DNA from: CAWFFV01 sp963814985
GTDB taxonomy: Bacteria; Chloroflexota; Ktedonobacteria; Ktedonobacterales; Ktedonobacteraceae
Direction of reading: 5' to 3'
Assembly (NCBI GenBank): GCA_963814985.1
Contig: CAWFFV010000034.1
Location: forward strand, 62,001-126,000
DNA: 64,000 nucleotides
The translations under genes and the position numbers were made by a program. Of the stretch, positions 24,540 to 32,620 are shown in pieces (position 1 is the first letter of the stretch; the number at the start of each line of letters is the position of its first letter). The notes under the pieces are model-generated. The model was not told where the DNA came from, did no database searches, and worked only from the letters and a program-made list of their open reading frames with translations.

Positions 24540-25457
24540 TCACGTTTTTCCATGTCGAGTTAGTAGACCCGCTAATGCTTCCATAAACTGAAGGATGACT
24601 GAGTAATCCGCGTCTCGTCCCTGTGCCAGCGCAGCGGTATACATTTGTTCGGCTATGGCTGTGGCTGGCATAGGAACAGAGTTTTGGCAGCCAGGCGCAT
24701 AATCAGGCTCAAATCTTTGCGCATCATTGAGAGAGCAAAATGTACCGGGTAGTCTTTCTGAAAGGCGTTTCTCCAATTTTTCCCTCTGGGCTGGCGAGAT
24801 GACCGCTGTCTGGCTTAAAACTTCCAGTAACAGTTTTTTCTGCAATCCGGCCTTTTCTCCTAGGGCCATAGCCTCAGCGACGGCTTGCAGGCCCAGCCCC
24901 AGCAGGGAATTTACGACCAGCTTCATTGTTGTGCCCATCCCGCTACCGCCCATATAGAAGGTCGCCTTTGCCAAAACATCCAGAATAGGCTTACAGCGCT
25001 GATATATCTCTTGTTCACCTCCAACGAAGAGGAGCAAGCTCCCTTCTTGCGCGTGGGAAGTGCTGCCAGAGATCGCGGCATCGATCATACAGGCTCCCTT
25101 TGCCTTCGCAGCTTCAAAGATATGACGTGACTCCTGAGGGTAGACCGTACTCATCTCAATAAAGATGGTTTCTGCTCTGGCTCCTGCAAGAGCGCCTTCT
25201 GGGCCTTGCATCACCGACTCAAGGGCATGATTATCGGCCACACAGGAGATCACCACATCAGAACCAGCGGCCAATGCCCGTGGTGAATCGACAACACATG
25301 CTCCATGCTGTGCCACATTGTGTGTTTTCTCGCTGGTACGATCATAGACTGTCAGCTGATATCCTGCCTGGAGGAGTCGTTGAGCCATGAGAATTCCCAT
25401 ATGCCCCATGCCGATAAAACCAATGCTCGGTTTCGTTTGTGTCGTGTTGGTTGGCAT
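24540..25457 (-). CDS. NAD(P)-dependent beta-hydroxyacid dehydrogenase family protein
   Basis: About 305 residues. The ATG of MPTNTTQ (25457) follows AAGAAGGTG; the frame upstream is a spurious extension. The Rossmann fingerprint GFIGMGHMGILMAQRL with YDRT starts the NAD(P) domain. The substrate signature DAAISGSTSHAQEGSL and the catalytic Lys in MKLVVNSLLG are present. These place it among 3-hydroxyisobutyrate / tartronate-semialdehyde / 6-phosphogluconate-like dehydrogenases. The exact substrate is not deducible. It lies about 60 bases downstream of the nuoB-like gene; no functional link is obvious. Confidence 0.88.
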   Translation of the reverse strand: MPTNTTQTKPSIGFIGMGHMGILMAQRLLQAGYQLTVYDRTSEKTHNVAQHGACVVDSPRALAAGSDVVISCVADNHALESVMQGPEGALAGARAETIFIEMSTVYPQESRHIFEAAKAKGACMIDAAISGSTSHAQEGSLLLFVGGEQEIYQRCKPILDVLAKATFYMGGSGMGTTMKLVVNSLLGLGLQAVAEAMALGEKAGLQKKLLLEVLSQTAVISPAQREKLEKRLSERLPGTFCSLNDAQRFEPDYAPGCQNSVPMPATAIAEQMYTAALAQGRDADYSVILQFMEALAGLLTRHGKT

Positions 25458-25520
25458 GACGTTCACCTTCTTAAGTAGTCCAGAGATAACAATCGTGAAC
25501 AACCCTATCAGGAGAATTAT

Positions 25521-26123
25521 TTACAACTCTGCAAAATCTTCCTCACCACGAATTTTGAGGCCTTGTTTAAGAATCTTCTCACGCAATTTGAGTATCCCTT
25601 CGATGAGTTGTTCTGGGCGTGGCGGGCAGCCAGGCACATAGACATCCACCGGTACAATCGTATCAACACCCTGTACGGTGTAGTAGCTATCGAAAAATTC
25701 ACCCCCGGAGTTGGCGCATTGTCCCATACTGAGCACCCATTTGGGTTCCGGCATCTGCTCCCATAGTAAGCGTAAACGGGGTCCCATTTTTACCGAGACT
25801 GTTCCCGCTACGATCATCAAATCGGCCTGACGAGGACTGGAGCGGAAAACTTCCGAACCAAAGCGCGCAAGGTCATAGTGGGATTGGGCTGCGGCCATCA
25901 TCTCGATAGCGCAACAGGCCAGACCATAGCCAAGAGGCCAGACTGACCGTGAGCGTGCCCAGTTTTGTGCCCATTGCAACATATCAGCCAGACTGGTGAG
26001 TTGTACGGGTTCCTCCTGATCGCCAGGTGTATATTCAAATGGTCCTCGTGCCATTGCAATAGGTACGGTTTTGCGTCTTACGGCCCCTGTGACCGGATCA
26101 TTCTGCCAGTTGTTCTTGGTCAT
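25521..26123 (-). CDS. nuoB: NADH-quinone oxidoreductase subunit B
   Basis: About 200 residues from the ATG of MTKNNW (26123). NuoB holds iron-sulfur cluster N2, the last cluster before quinone in complex I. The four cluster cysteines are visible: the pair in YGLACCAIEMM, one in GQCANSGG and one in YVPGCPPRPE. The N-terminus is longer than in E. coli. Normally nuoB lies inside a nuoA-N operon, but no other complex I gene is present here. It may be a second copy, or the complex may be scattered in this genome. The protein should be soluble on the cytoplasmic face of the membrane. Confidence 0.92.
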   Translation of the reverse strand: MTKNNWQNDPVTGAVRRKTVPIAMARGPFEYTPGDQEEPVQLTSLADMLQWAQNWARSRSVWPLGYGLACCAIEMMAAAQSHYDLARFGSEVFRSSPRQADLMIVAGTVSVKMGPRLRLLWEQMPEPKWVLSMGQCANSGGEFFDSYYTVQGVDTIVPVDVYVPGCPPRPEQLIEGILKLREKILKQGLKIRGEEDFAEL

Positions 26124-26258
26124 AGTGATGCCCCTGATAGACGTGTTCACGCTTCTCAAGATGCAGAGAATTCTCTGGATTGTTGTTACTTACGAGTGGC
26201 ACGAAATGCCCGCTGGAAAAGTGACATCTTTCGCTGGCTGACGGGGAGCGTTGTTCAT

Positions 26259-27571
26259 CTAGCCGAACAGGTGGGGTTGCTGTGCCTTCAAAAGAGCTAT
26301 GCCCAAATTCGATACTTCTTTACTATTGCCGTATTTGCTTGCCTTGAGGTCTTCATGGATTGCACTAATATAAAGAATATTCCATCTGTGTTGCACATTG
26401 GTAATTGAGTTTATTGCAATTGTTGTTGCAATAGGATAGTAACCCCAATCCATGTATACCTTCGCTTCCCAGGTTTGGATAGCTGCTTGAAGCAGGGGGG
26501 TATCAGGGGTTGTCTTCAGTTTGGAGATCAGGGCAAAGGCTTCATCTGGTGCACGGAGTTTTGCGACTGGCGATCCCATAAGCGCCTCCGCTCTGTCGAG
26601 AGTGTAAGTCACCTCGTCAAACTTCATAAAATGCTCACTCTCATCAATATCTCCCCTTCCCATATTATTGTGCGCTGTATCTATCAGCTTGAGGGCTTTG
26701 GTGAGATCTTCCTGACTCTGTGCAACATAGGCATGTCCATGACCTGCTGCTAACTGAACCGCGCCTCTGAGAGGTTGACTGATGAAGGAAACAAGAGCAA
26801 TTGCTGCATCAAAATCATTAACCGCAATTCTGGTATAACCGTTCTCAAGGAAAACGTAGCCACGACGGAAAAGCACAAGCGCCTGGAGTTCGCAACTCTT
26901 CAGGATTTTCGCCACTCTGTAGGCTTTATTCATCGACTCGACTGCATCGGAAAAATTGTGATGGTCGCAAGCAATCTGAGCACTCAATTGGTGATAGTAA
27001 CAGAGCAGATGCATCATGTCTGCGTACTCTTGTGCATTCCCATAAAGGACCTCGTTATGCAGATGTCCCACCCGATAGGCGATTTCGTCTTCCAGGCTCT
27101 GAGCCATTTTCGTGTGACACAATGTCCAGCAAGATTGCAGAAATGCTCGATATTTCGCCAGATCAAGGGGCTTCCTTCCCTGGCTTAGCGCTGATGTAAT
27201 ACCTTGAAGTCGAGTAAGGGGATCATGTGGAGTGAGACCAAACGAAGCCGCCGGAATACCAAGCAGGGTTGCCAGAATCCATCTTCGTTTCTCGTCGGTG
27301 GGAACTCTGTTTTTTTGTTCCATGAGTCGTATCCATCTGGCCGTGATCGTCTCTCCTTCTTCCCCATCTTCTCCCTGTCCCTGAAGAGCTTCAGCGTACA
27401 ACATACTGACATACTTCGTCGTCCATCTTTTGACACAAACTCTGGAAGTGACGCATTACAGCCCCATAATCAGGATTTCCCGCTTTATCTTGTGGTACAA
27501 GAACATTCCCATCTTTATCAATGGGCAAACGGAATTCTTCTCCACTCGACTCGCACTTGCCTCTCGGACAC
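26259..27571 (-). pseudogene. TPR-like regulator-type gene broken by two frameshifts
   Basis: The longest open piece (26259-27404, 381 residues) starts mid-domain. Upstream, another frame reads GEEFRLPIDKDGNVLVPQ, then YGAVMRHFQSLCQKMDDEVCQYV. Before that, a GTG at 27571 with AGGAGG upstream begins MSERQVRVE. One-base corrections near 27544 and 27403 join all three into a protein of ~437 residues. The body contains TARWIRLMEQKNRVP, RRWILATLLGIPAASFGL, and then helical repeats of TPR type. This resembles the TPR halves of XRE-type regulators, with a short unknown N-domain instead of an HTH. Its function is unknown. It is either a recent pseudogene or an intact gene with sequence errors. Confidence 0.7.
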
Positions 27572-27837
27572 GGTCAATCTCCTCCTGGAAGATAAAACAG
27601 ACGTTTCAAGTATAGAGAAGGCTCTTTGTTTTGTCCACCCCTACAGATCGAGTAAAGAGGAACTTAGCAGATCCATTCGGAGAGAAAAAACTTCCTCATT
27701 TCTTCGCAGGAAATGCTATCTTTATCTCTATGGCAAGATAACAAGCCCCCACTAACTTGTTTTAAGCAAGCCATTCCGTATGAAGTTATATCGACATCTG
27801 CAACGAGAACTCTCACATAAAGAAAGGATACTATATC

Positions 27838-28092
27838 ATGTCGGGAAGTGAAATAGCACAATTGAGGGTCTTAATAGAGACAGAGTGCCAGGCTCTGCAG
27901 AATATGATGCAATTGGCTACCGTTGCTTCTCATCATACGATCAACGCAAGATATAAGAACCTGGACAAATACTACCGGGAACTCACGCCTCTGGTCGGGG
28001 AGGAACAGGCACGCGAGACGATGTGCGAAACGTATAACCTGACGGTAAAGAACGCAAAGCAAGGTTCCCTCGATCGAGAGAAACCCTGCTAA
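27838..28092 (+). CDS. Small conserved helical protein (paralogue of 6163-6381)
   Basis: 84 residues; AAAGGA lies nine bases before the ATG. It reads MSGSEIAQLRVLIETECQ, then NMMQLATVASHH, YKNLDKYYREL, LVGEEQARETMCETYN. This aligns end to end with the 72-residue product at 6163-6381 and has a short extra basic tail. The gene is transcribed divergently from the broken TPR-like gene, while the other paralogue lies near the XRE-TPR gene. The repeated association with TPR-like regulator genes is the only functional clue. Confidence 0.75.
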   Translation: MSGSEIAQLRVLIETECQALQNMMQLATVASHHTINARYKNLDKYYRELTPLVGEEQARETMCETYNLTVKNAKQGSLDREKPC

Positions 28093-28120
28093 CCACTCCA
28101 TCTCCAGGATGAATATTTAA

Positions 28121-30064
28121 CTAGGCGTCGAGGGTGCTGGTATCGCCGATTGGCTCTCCCAACTCTCTGGCACGGATGACACGGCGCATGATTTTGCCGG
28201 AGCGTGTTTTGGGTAAACCAGGAGCAAACTCAAGTTCATCAGGAACAGCCAGAGCGCCGACAGTGGTACGAACATGTTGTTTAAGTTCCAATGCCAGTTC
28301 ATCGGATGGCACGATACCATTCTTGAGGATGACAAAGACTTTGACATGCTCACCCTTGACCTCGTCAGGTTTGCCAATAGCCGCTACTTCTGCCACCGCT
28401 GGATGGCTGACCAGACTGGATTCGATCTCCATAGAACCAAGGCGGTGCCCGCTGACCTTGATCACATCATCAACACGGCCCTGAATCCTGAAATAGCCCT
28501 CGTTGTCTATATGAGCGGCGTCCCCGGCGAAGTAGACATCGGGAATAGTGTCCCAATAGGTTTGATAGCGTGCTGGATCACCATAGATGGTGCGCATGAG
28601 ACTGGGCCAGGGATGACGGATAATCAAGAAGCCGCCTTTGTCATGTCCTACGGTCATACCGTTCTTATCAACAATATCAGCATCAATCGTTGGGAGAGGG
28701 AGTGTGGCGCTACCCGGCTTGAGTGGAAGCGTGATCGTCGGGCTGATCAGGATCATACCTGTTTCTGTCTGCCACCATGTGTCCATGATGGGTAGTTTTT
28801 CATGCCCGATATTGGTATAGTACCAGATCCAGGCTTCGGGGTTGATGGGTTCTCCCACCGATCCCAGCAAACGCAAACTGGAGAGATCATGTTTGGCGGG
28901 CCATTCTTCACCAAAGCGCATCAGGCCACGAACAGCAGTCGGAGAAGTGTAGAGAACAGTCACACCAAATTTTTCAACAATGCTCCACCAGCGATCAGGG
29001 GCAGGATAGGAAGGCGTGCCCTCAAACATCACATTTGTAGCGCCATTCATCAGAGGGCCATAAATGATGTAGCTATGGCCTGTCACCCAGCCAACATCAG
29101 CCGTACACCAGAAGACATCCGTGTCCTTGACATCAAAGACAAATTTAGTGGTGGTATAGACACCGACAGCGTAGCCTGCCTGGACATGCACAACACCTTT
29201 TGGTTTCCCTGTACTTCCACTTGTGTAGAGAATGTAGAGCATATCTTCGCTGTCCATCGGTTCACAGGGAACTACCGTATCCGTGGGAATGTCCGCGAGC
29301 AACTCATCCCAGTAGACATCACGGCCTGTTTGCATGGGGACATCGTTCCCCTGATGACGTACGACAATGGTATGTTCAATACTTGGAGTTTCAGCAATAG
29401 CTTCATCTGTAATTTTCTTGAGTTCGACCAGCTTACCTCCCCGGTAGCTCCCATCGGCGGTAATTACGGCTTTCGCATGGCAATCGATAATACGATCACG
29501 CAGCGAACTGGCGGCAAAGCCTCCAAAGATCACTGTATGCACTGCTCCGAGACGAGCAACGGCTAACACGGCGGCCACCTGTTCAGGGATAGCAGGCATG
29601 TAAATTGCTACACGGTCACCCTTCTTCACTCCAAGTTTCTGCAGGCCTTTGGCCAGACGGTTGGTCATGACATAGAGATCTTCGTAGGTCAGCGTACGGG
29701 TTGAGCCGTCATCACCCTCCCAGTAGAAGGCCACTTTTGTGCGGGTTGGCGTCTGCATATGCCGATCCAGGCAGTTGTAAACGATGTTGAATTGACCACC
29801 CACAAACCACTTGAAGAAAGGTTTTTCGGTCCACTCAAAGGTTTTCTGCCAGGGGGCAAACCAGTGTAGTTCCTTTGCCATATCTTCCCAGAATTCGAAG
29901 GAATTGTTTAAGGACCATTGGTAAAAGGATTTGTAGTCATCAAAGCCCTTAGATTGCATATAAGCCGTAATGTTGGCCTGCTGTACTGTTTCATGGGATG
30001 GGTGAAATATGCGATTTTCGATAAGAATGCTGTCCGTGTGCTCAAAACTGAGGTTGTTACTCAT
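28121..30064 (-). CDS. acsA: Acetyl-coenzyme A synthetase
   Basis: 647 residues. It activates acetate with ATP and CoA to acetyl-CoA via acetyl-AMP. It belongs to the ANL adenylate-forming superfamily, with an N-terminal ACAS segment (MQSKGFDDYKSFYQWSL). Motifs seen: P-loop-like YTSGSTGKPKGVVH, DTWWQTETGM with the acetate-pocket Trp, GYFRIQGRVDD, and the C-terminal PKTRSGKIMRRV, whose Lys is the usual acetylation-controlled residue. The SatP-like carrier gene lies about 200 bases upstream on the same strand, so uptake and activation of acetate are probably cotranscribed. Length and all motifs are intact. Confidence 0.96.
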   Translation of the reverse strand: MSNNLSFEHTDSILIENRIFHPSHETVQQANITAYMQSKGFDDYKSFYQWSLNNSFEFWEDMAKELHWFAPWQKTFEWTEKPFFKWFVGGQFNIVYNCLDRHMQTPTRTKVAFYWEGDDGSTRTLTYEDLYVMTNRLAKGLQKLGVKKGDRVAIYMPAIPEQVAAVLAVARLGAVHTVIFGGFAASSLRDRIIDCHAKAVITADGSYRGGKLVELKKITDEAIAETPSIEHTIVVRHQGNDVPMQTGRDVYWDELLADIPTDTVVPCEPMDSEDMLYILYTSGSTGKPKGVVHVQAGYAVGVYTTTKFVFDVKDTDVFWCTADVGWVTGHSYIIYGPLMNGATNVMFEGTPSYPAPDRWWSIVEKFGVTVLYTSPTAVRGLMRFGEEWPAKHDLSSLRLLGSVGEPINPEAWIWYYTNIGHEKLPIMDTWWQTETGMILISPTITLPLKPGSATLPLPTIDADIVDKNGMTVGHDKGGFLIIRHPWPSLMRTIYGDPARYQTYWDTIPDVYFAGDAAHIDNEGYFRIQGRVDDVIKVSGHRLGSMEIESSLVSHPAVAEVAAIGKPDEVKGEHVKVFVILKNGIVPSDELALELKQHVRTTVGALAVPDELEFAPGLPKTRSGKIMRRVIRARELGEPIGDTSTLDA

Positions 30065-30260
30065 AATCAGTGTGTCCTCTTTACTAGATGTGGTGTACTT
30101 GCTTTAATAGAAATATGAGTGCGGAACGGAAAGGATCGGAAGCGAATTCAAATACCTGGGATGAGGTAGGGAAGAGCACAAAGCCGCACTGCTTTCTGCA
30201 TCCCTACCGTCGCGTTAGTCATTGAAAGTACATCTCAGGCCTGCTACATAAACGGTGACC

Positions 30261-30887
30261 TTAGCTTCTTGGCCCGACAGGGAGCGTAAATGCTGACCTG
30301 CTCGAACTGAGCATACCAGCTAATGCACTATACCAGGCGACCAGAGCTGTCAGTACACCAAGATAGCCTCCAAGGATACGGAATGTGCTTCCTCTACCAA
30401 ACTCTGCAAGCGTAAGGCTGAGGAACGTCAGAAAGAGCAGGCCGAACAGAATAATTAGGGCCGTGTTAATTCTCAAGCTCCCTAGAAACATTATACTAGT
30501 GAAGATCGTCCAACTCAAGAGAAAAAGACCAAGCGCTGACGGAAGAACGGGGTTTGGTCCTTTTGTGAGTGCGTCGTAGATACCGGAGCCTGGTACAAAG
30601 ACGAAACCAAGAGCGAGCCAGAAGCTTCCATAGGAGGAGAATGCAGTTGCACCGAAGGTGTTGCCCGTCTTAAATTCCCACATTCCTGCAAGGATTTGAG
30701 TAATGCCCCCATAAAAGATTGCCAGGCTAACAAAGATATTCAGCCCGGTTGTGGGAATCCAGCCAGCATTGATGCTACTGAGAACAAAGGTTGTTAGCGC
30801 AAAGGCGCTTAACCCGAGAGGGCCGGGGTTGGCTATGGCCGGTATTGCATAGGTTGTACGTTCAGTTTCTGCTGCAAGTCTGGCCAT
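30261..30887 (-). CDS. satP: Acetate/succinate transporter, GPR1/FUN34/SatP family
   Basis: About 208 residues with six hydrophobic helices. The ATG at 30887 has AAAGGTGG eight bases upstream; the GTG at 30899 would overlap that site. The family signature is NPGPLGLSAFALTTF near the N-terminus, followed by FYGGITQILAGMWEFKTGNTFGATAF, cut here at its core residues GGITQILAG and FKTGNTFGAT. These proteins form hexameric channel-like acetate carriers in the cytoplasmic membrane. Its position directly upstream of acsA supports an acetate-uptake role. The symbol is given by family resemblance. Confidence 0.9.
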   Translation of the reverse strand: MARLAAETERTTYAIPAIANPGPLGLSAFALTTFVLSSINAGWIPTTGLNIFVSLAIFYGGITQILAGMWEFKTGNTFGATAFSSYGSFWLALGFVFVPGSGIYDALTKGPNPVLPSALGLFLLSWTIFTSIMFLGSLRINTALIILFGLLFLTFLSLTLAEFGRGSTFRILGGYLGVLTALVAWYSALAGMLSSSRSAFTLPVGPRS

Positions 30888-31047
30888 GAGAGTTTCCACC
30901 TTTCTTTTCGCGAGAAGCTGATAACGGTTTGTTCTTTCTCGATTCTAAGAAGAGGTTATACAAACAATCCAGTGCATACTTTGAGCATACTTGACTATCT
31001 CCTGATTTGTCAAGAGGAAAAATCCAGGCTTAAGAGGTAATTTTACT

Positions 31048-31878
31048 TTATACCATATGATTGGCATAGAAGTGGATAAGTTGTTTGTACCATGTCAAAA
31101 TGTTTCCCAGGCTGACTACATTGCCAATGACTGTAGTAGCTGGCGAACTGAGACCGGCCTCCTTTGCGCATTGAGCAATATCGGCAAGGGTTGCAGTGAC
31201 GCAGCGCTGCTGCGGCATTGTCCCTTCCTGGATTACTGCAGCGGGTGTTGCCGGGTCAAGACCGCCTGCAATGAGACGTTGGGTAATGTGAGGAAGACCT
31301 TTCACTCCCATCAACACAACTAATGTCCCGCCAACAGTTGCCAGTGCTTCCCAGTTGATAGAAGGAGAAGTATGTGAATGTTCTTCGTGGCCTGTCACAA
31401 TGGTCAGCGAGGAGGCATAATGGCGATGCGTGACGGGAATCCCTGCATAGGCAGGAACAGCAATAGCAGAACTGACTCCTGGTACAATCTCGAAGGGGAT
31501 TCCTGCATGAGCGAGAGCGAGAGCCTCTTCTCCTCCACGCCCGAAGATAAAGGGGTCACCGCCCTTCAGACGTACCACCGCATAGCCTTGTCGTGCGTAG
31601 GAGATTAACAGGGTATTGATCTCCTCTTGTTCCATGATATGATGTTTAGGTCCTTTGCCCACAAAAACCAGCACAACTCCGGGACGTGTCTCCTCCAGGA
31701 TCAATGGGCTTACCAGTCGATCATAAAGGACAACATCGGCCTGGCGCAAACAACGCAAGCCTTTCAGCGTGAGTAATTCTGGATCACCTGGGCCTGCGCC
31801 AACGAGATAGACCTTCCCTTCACGCTGTTGTGAGGAATCCTGAGTGGAATTTCTGAACCGTTCATGCTTGATCACCAT
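31048..31878 (-). CDS. cobA: Uroporphyrinogen-III C-methyltransferase
   Basis: 276 residues. It uses two S-adenosylmethionine molecules to methylate uroporphyrinogen III to precorrin-2, the branch to siroheme and cobalamin. Motifs: VYLVGAGPGDPELLTLKG, DVVLYDRLVS, VRLKGGDPFIFGRGGEE, VPGVSSAIAVPAYAGIPVTHR and LVVLMGVKGL. All the usual SUMT blocks are intact. The ATG overlaps the end of the precorrin-2 dehydrogenase gene by 17 bases, so the two are translationally coupled. In this operon its main product should be siroheme for the sulfite reductase encoded two genes upstream. Confidence 0.95.
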   Translation of the reverse strand: MVIKHERFRNSTQDSSQQREGKVYLVGAGPGDPELLTLKGLRCLRQADVVLYDRLVSPLILEETRPGVVLVFVGKGPKHHIMEQEEINTLLISYARQGYAVVRLKGGDPFIFGRGGEEALALAHAGIPFEIVPGVSSAIAVPAYAGIPVTHRHYASSLTIVTGHEEHSHTSPSINWEALATVGGTLVVLMGVKGLPHITQRLIAGGLDPATPAAVIQEGTMPQQRCVTATLADIAQCAKEAGLSSPATTVIGNVVSLGNILTWYKQLIHFYANHMV

Positions 31879-32569
31879 GGCTTGCGACCGCCTCTCTCAA
31901 ATCTAGTGTGAGTATTTCAGCAGAGATATCAACTTTATGACGCTGGAGCAGTTCCGCAGTCTGTACCAGTGCGGTTGCCTCATCACCCTCCGCAAGGAGT
32001 TCAAGAATGCTTGAAGTAAAAAAGTCACCGAAGAAGTCGTCGCGCTCTGAGTAGGAACGCCCACTTTTTCTCATATGCGTACGTACGATGGTGGCTAGCT
32101 GCATATAGGTATCGTAGGCTGAGGGGAAGAGACCCTCCAAATGCTGCCGAATACGCTTGGAGAGGCTGGGGCTGGCTCCTTCGGTTGAAACTGCGATGGT
32201 GAGTTGCCCGCGCCGCAGGATGGAGGGCACAATATAGGAGCAACGCGAAGGTACATCCACAATGTTTACCAGTTGTCCGTGTTCCTGTGTCTCACTCCAG
32301 ATGGCCTCGATCAATTGGGGATCGCCAGTTGCTGCTACAACAACAAAGGCTCCTCCCAGGTCATCAGGCTCATAAGCCTTGTGACGCAGTGTGACCATAC
32401 CACGCTGCTCCATGACGAGTAATTCGTCACAAAACTCAGGATGGATGACTGTAACCTGTGCACCACTCGTCTGAAGGGCTATTGCCTTCTCTGCCGCTAT
32501 GCGATCTCCCCCAATAACTACCGCTCTCCGCCCACGTACATCGAGCATGATAGGGTAATACTTTGGCAT
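31862..32569 (-). CDS. Precorrin-2 dehydrogenase / sirohydrochlorin ferrochelatase
   Basis: 235 residues, of the Met8/CysG-N type. It oxidises precorrin-2 with NAD and inserts Fe2+ to give siroheme. The Rossmann segment reads YYPIMLDVRGRRAVVIGG with AAEKAIALQTSGAQVTV, and DVPSRCSYIVPSILRRG and AVSTEGASPSLSKRIR are the dimerisation and catalytic blocks. The ATG follows GAAGAGAG. It lies 51 bases after the sulfite reductase gene and overlaps cobA, forming a three-gene siroheme/sulfite operon. Whether it also does chelation, or a separate SirB does, cannot be told. Confidence 0.92.
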   Translation of the reverse strand: MPKYYPIMLDVRGRRAVVIGGDRIAAEKAIALQTSGAQVTVIHPEFCDELLVMEQRGMVTLRHKAYEPDDLGGAFVVVAATGDPQLIEAIWSETQEHGQLVNIVDVPSRCSYIVPSILRRGQLTIAVSTEGASPSLSKRIRQHLEGLFPSAYDTYMQLATIVRTHMRKSGRSYSERDDFFGDFFTSSILELLAEGDEATALVQTAELLQRHKVDISAEILTLDLREAVASHGDQA

Positions 32570-32620
32570 TTGCTCTCTTCTTTCTGAAAGGTGATGACTG
32601 GTGCGTTACTCCCTGACATA

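Noticed and set aside
27204..27755. 183-codon plus-strand frame
   Set aside because: Lies opposite the broken TPR-like gene, whose three-frame minus-strand sequence is clearly coding.
28802..29566. 254-codon plus-strand frame opposite acsA
   Set aside because: acsA on the minus strand is complete with all catalytic motifs; the opposite frame has no start signal or family resemblance.
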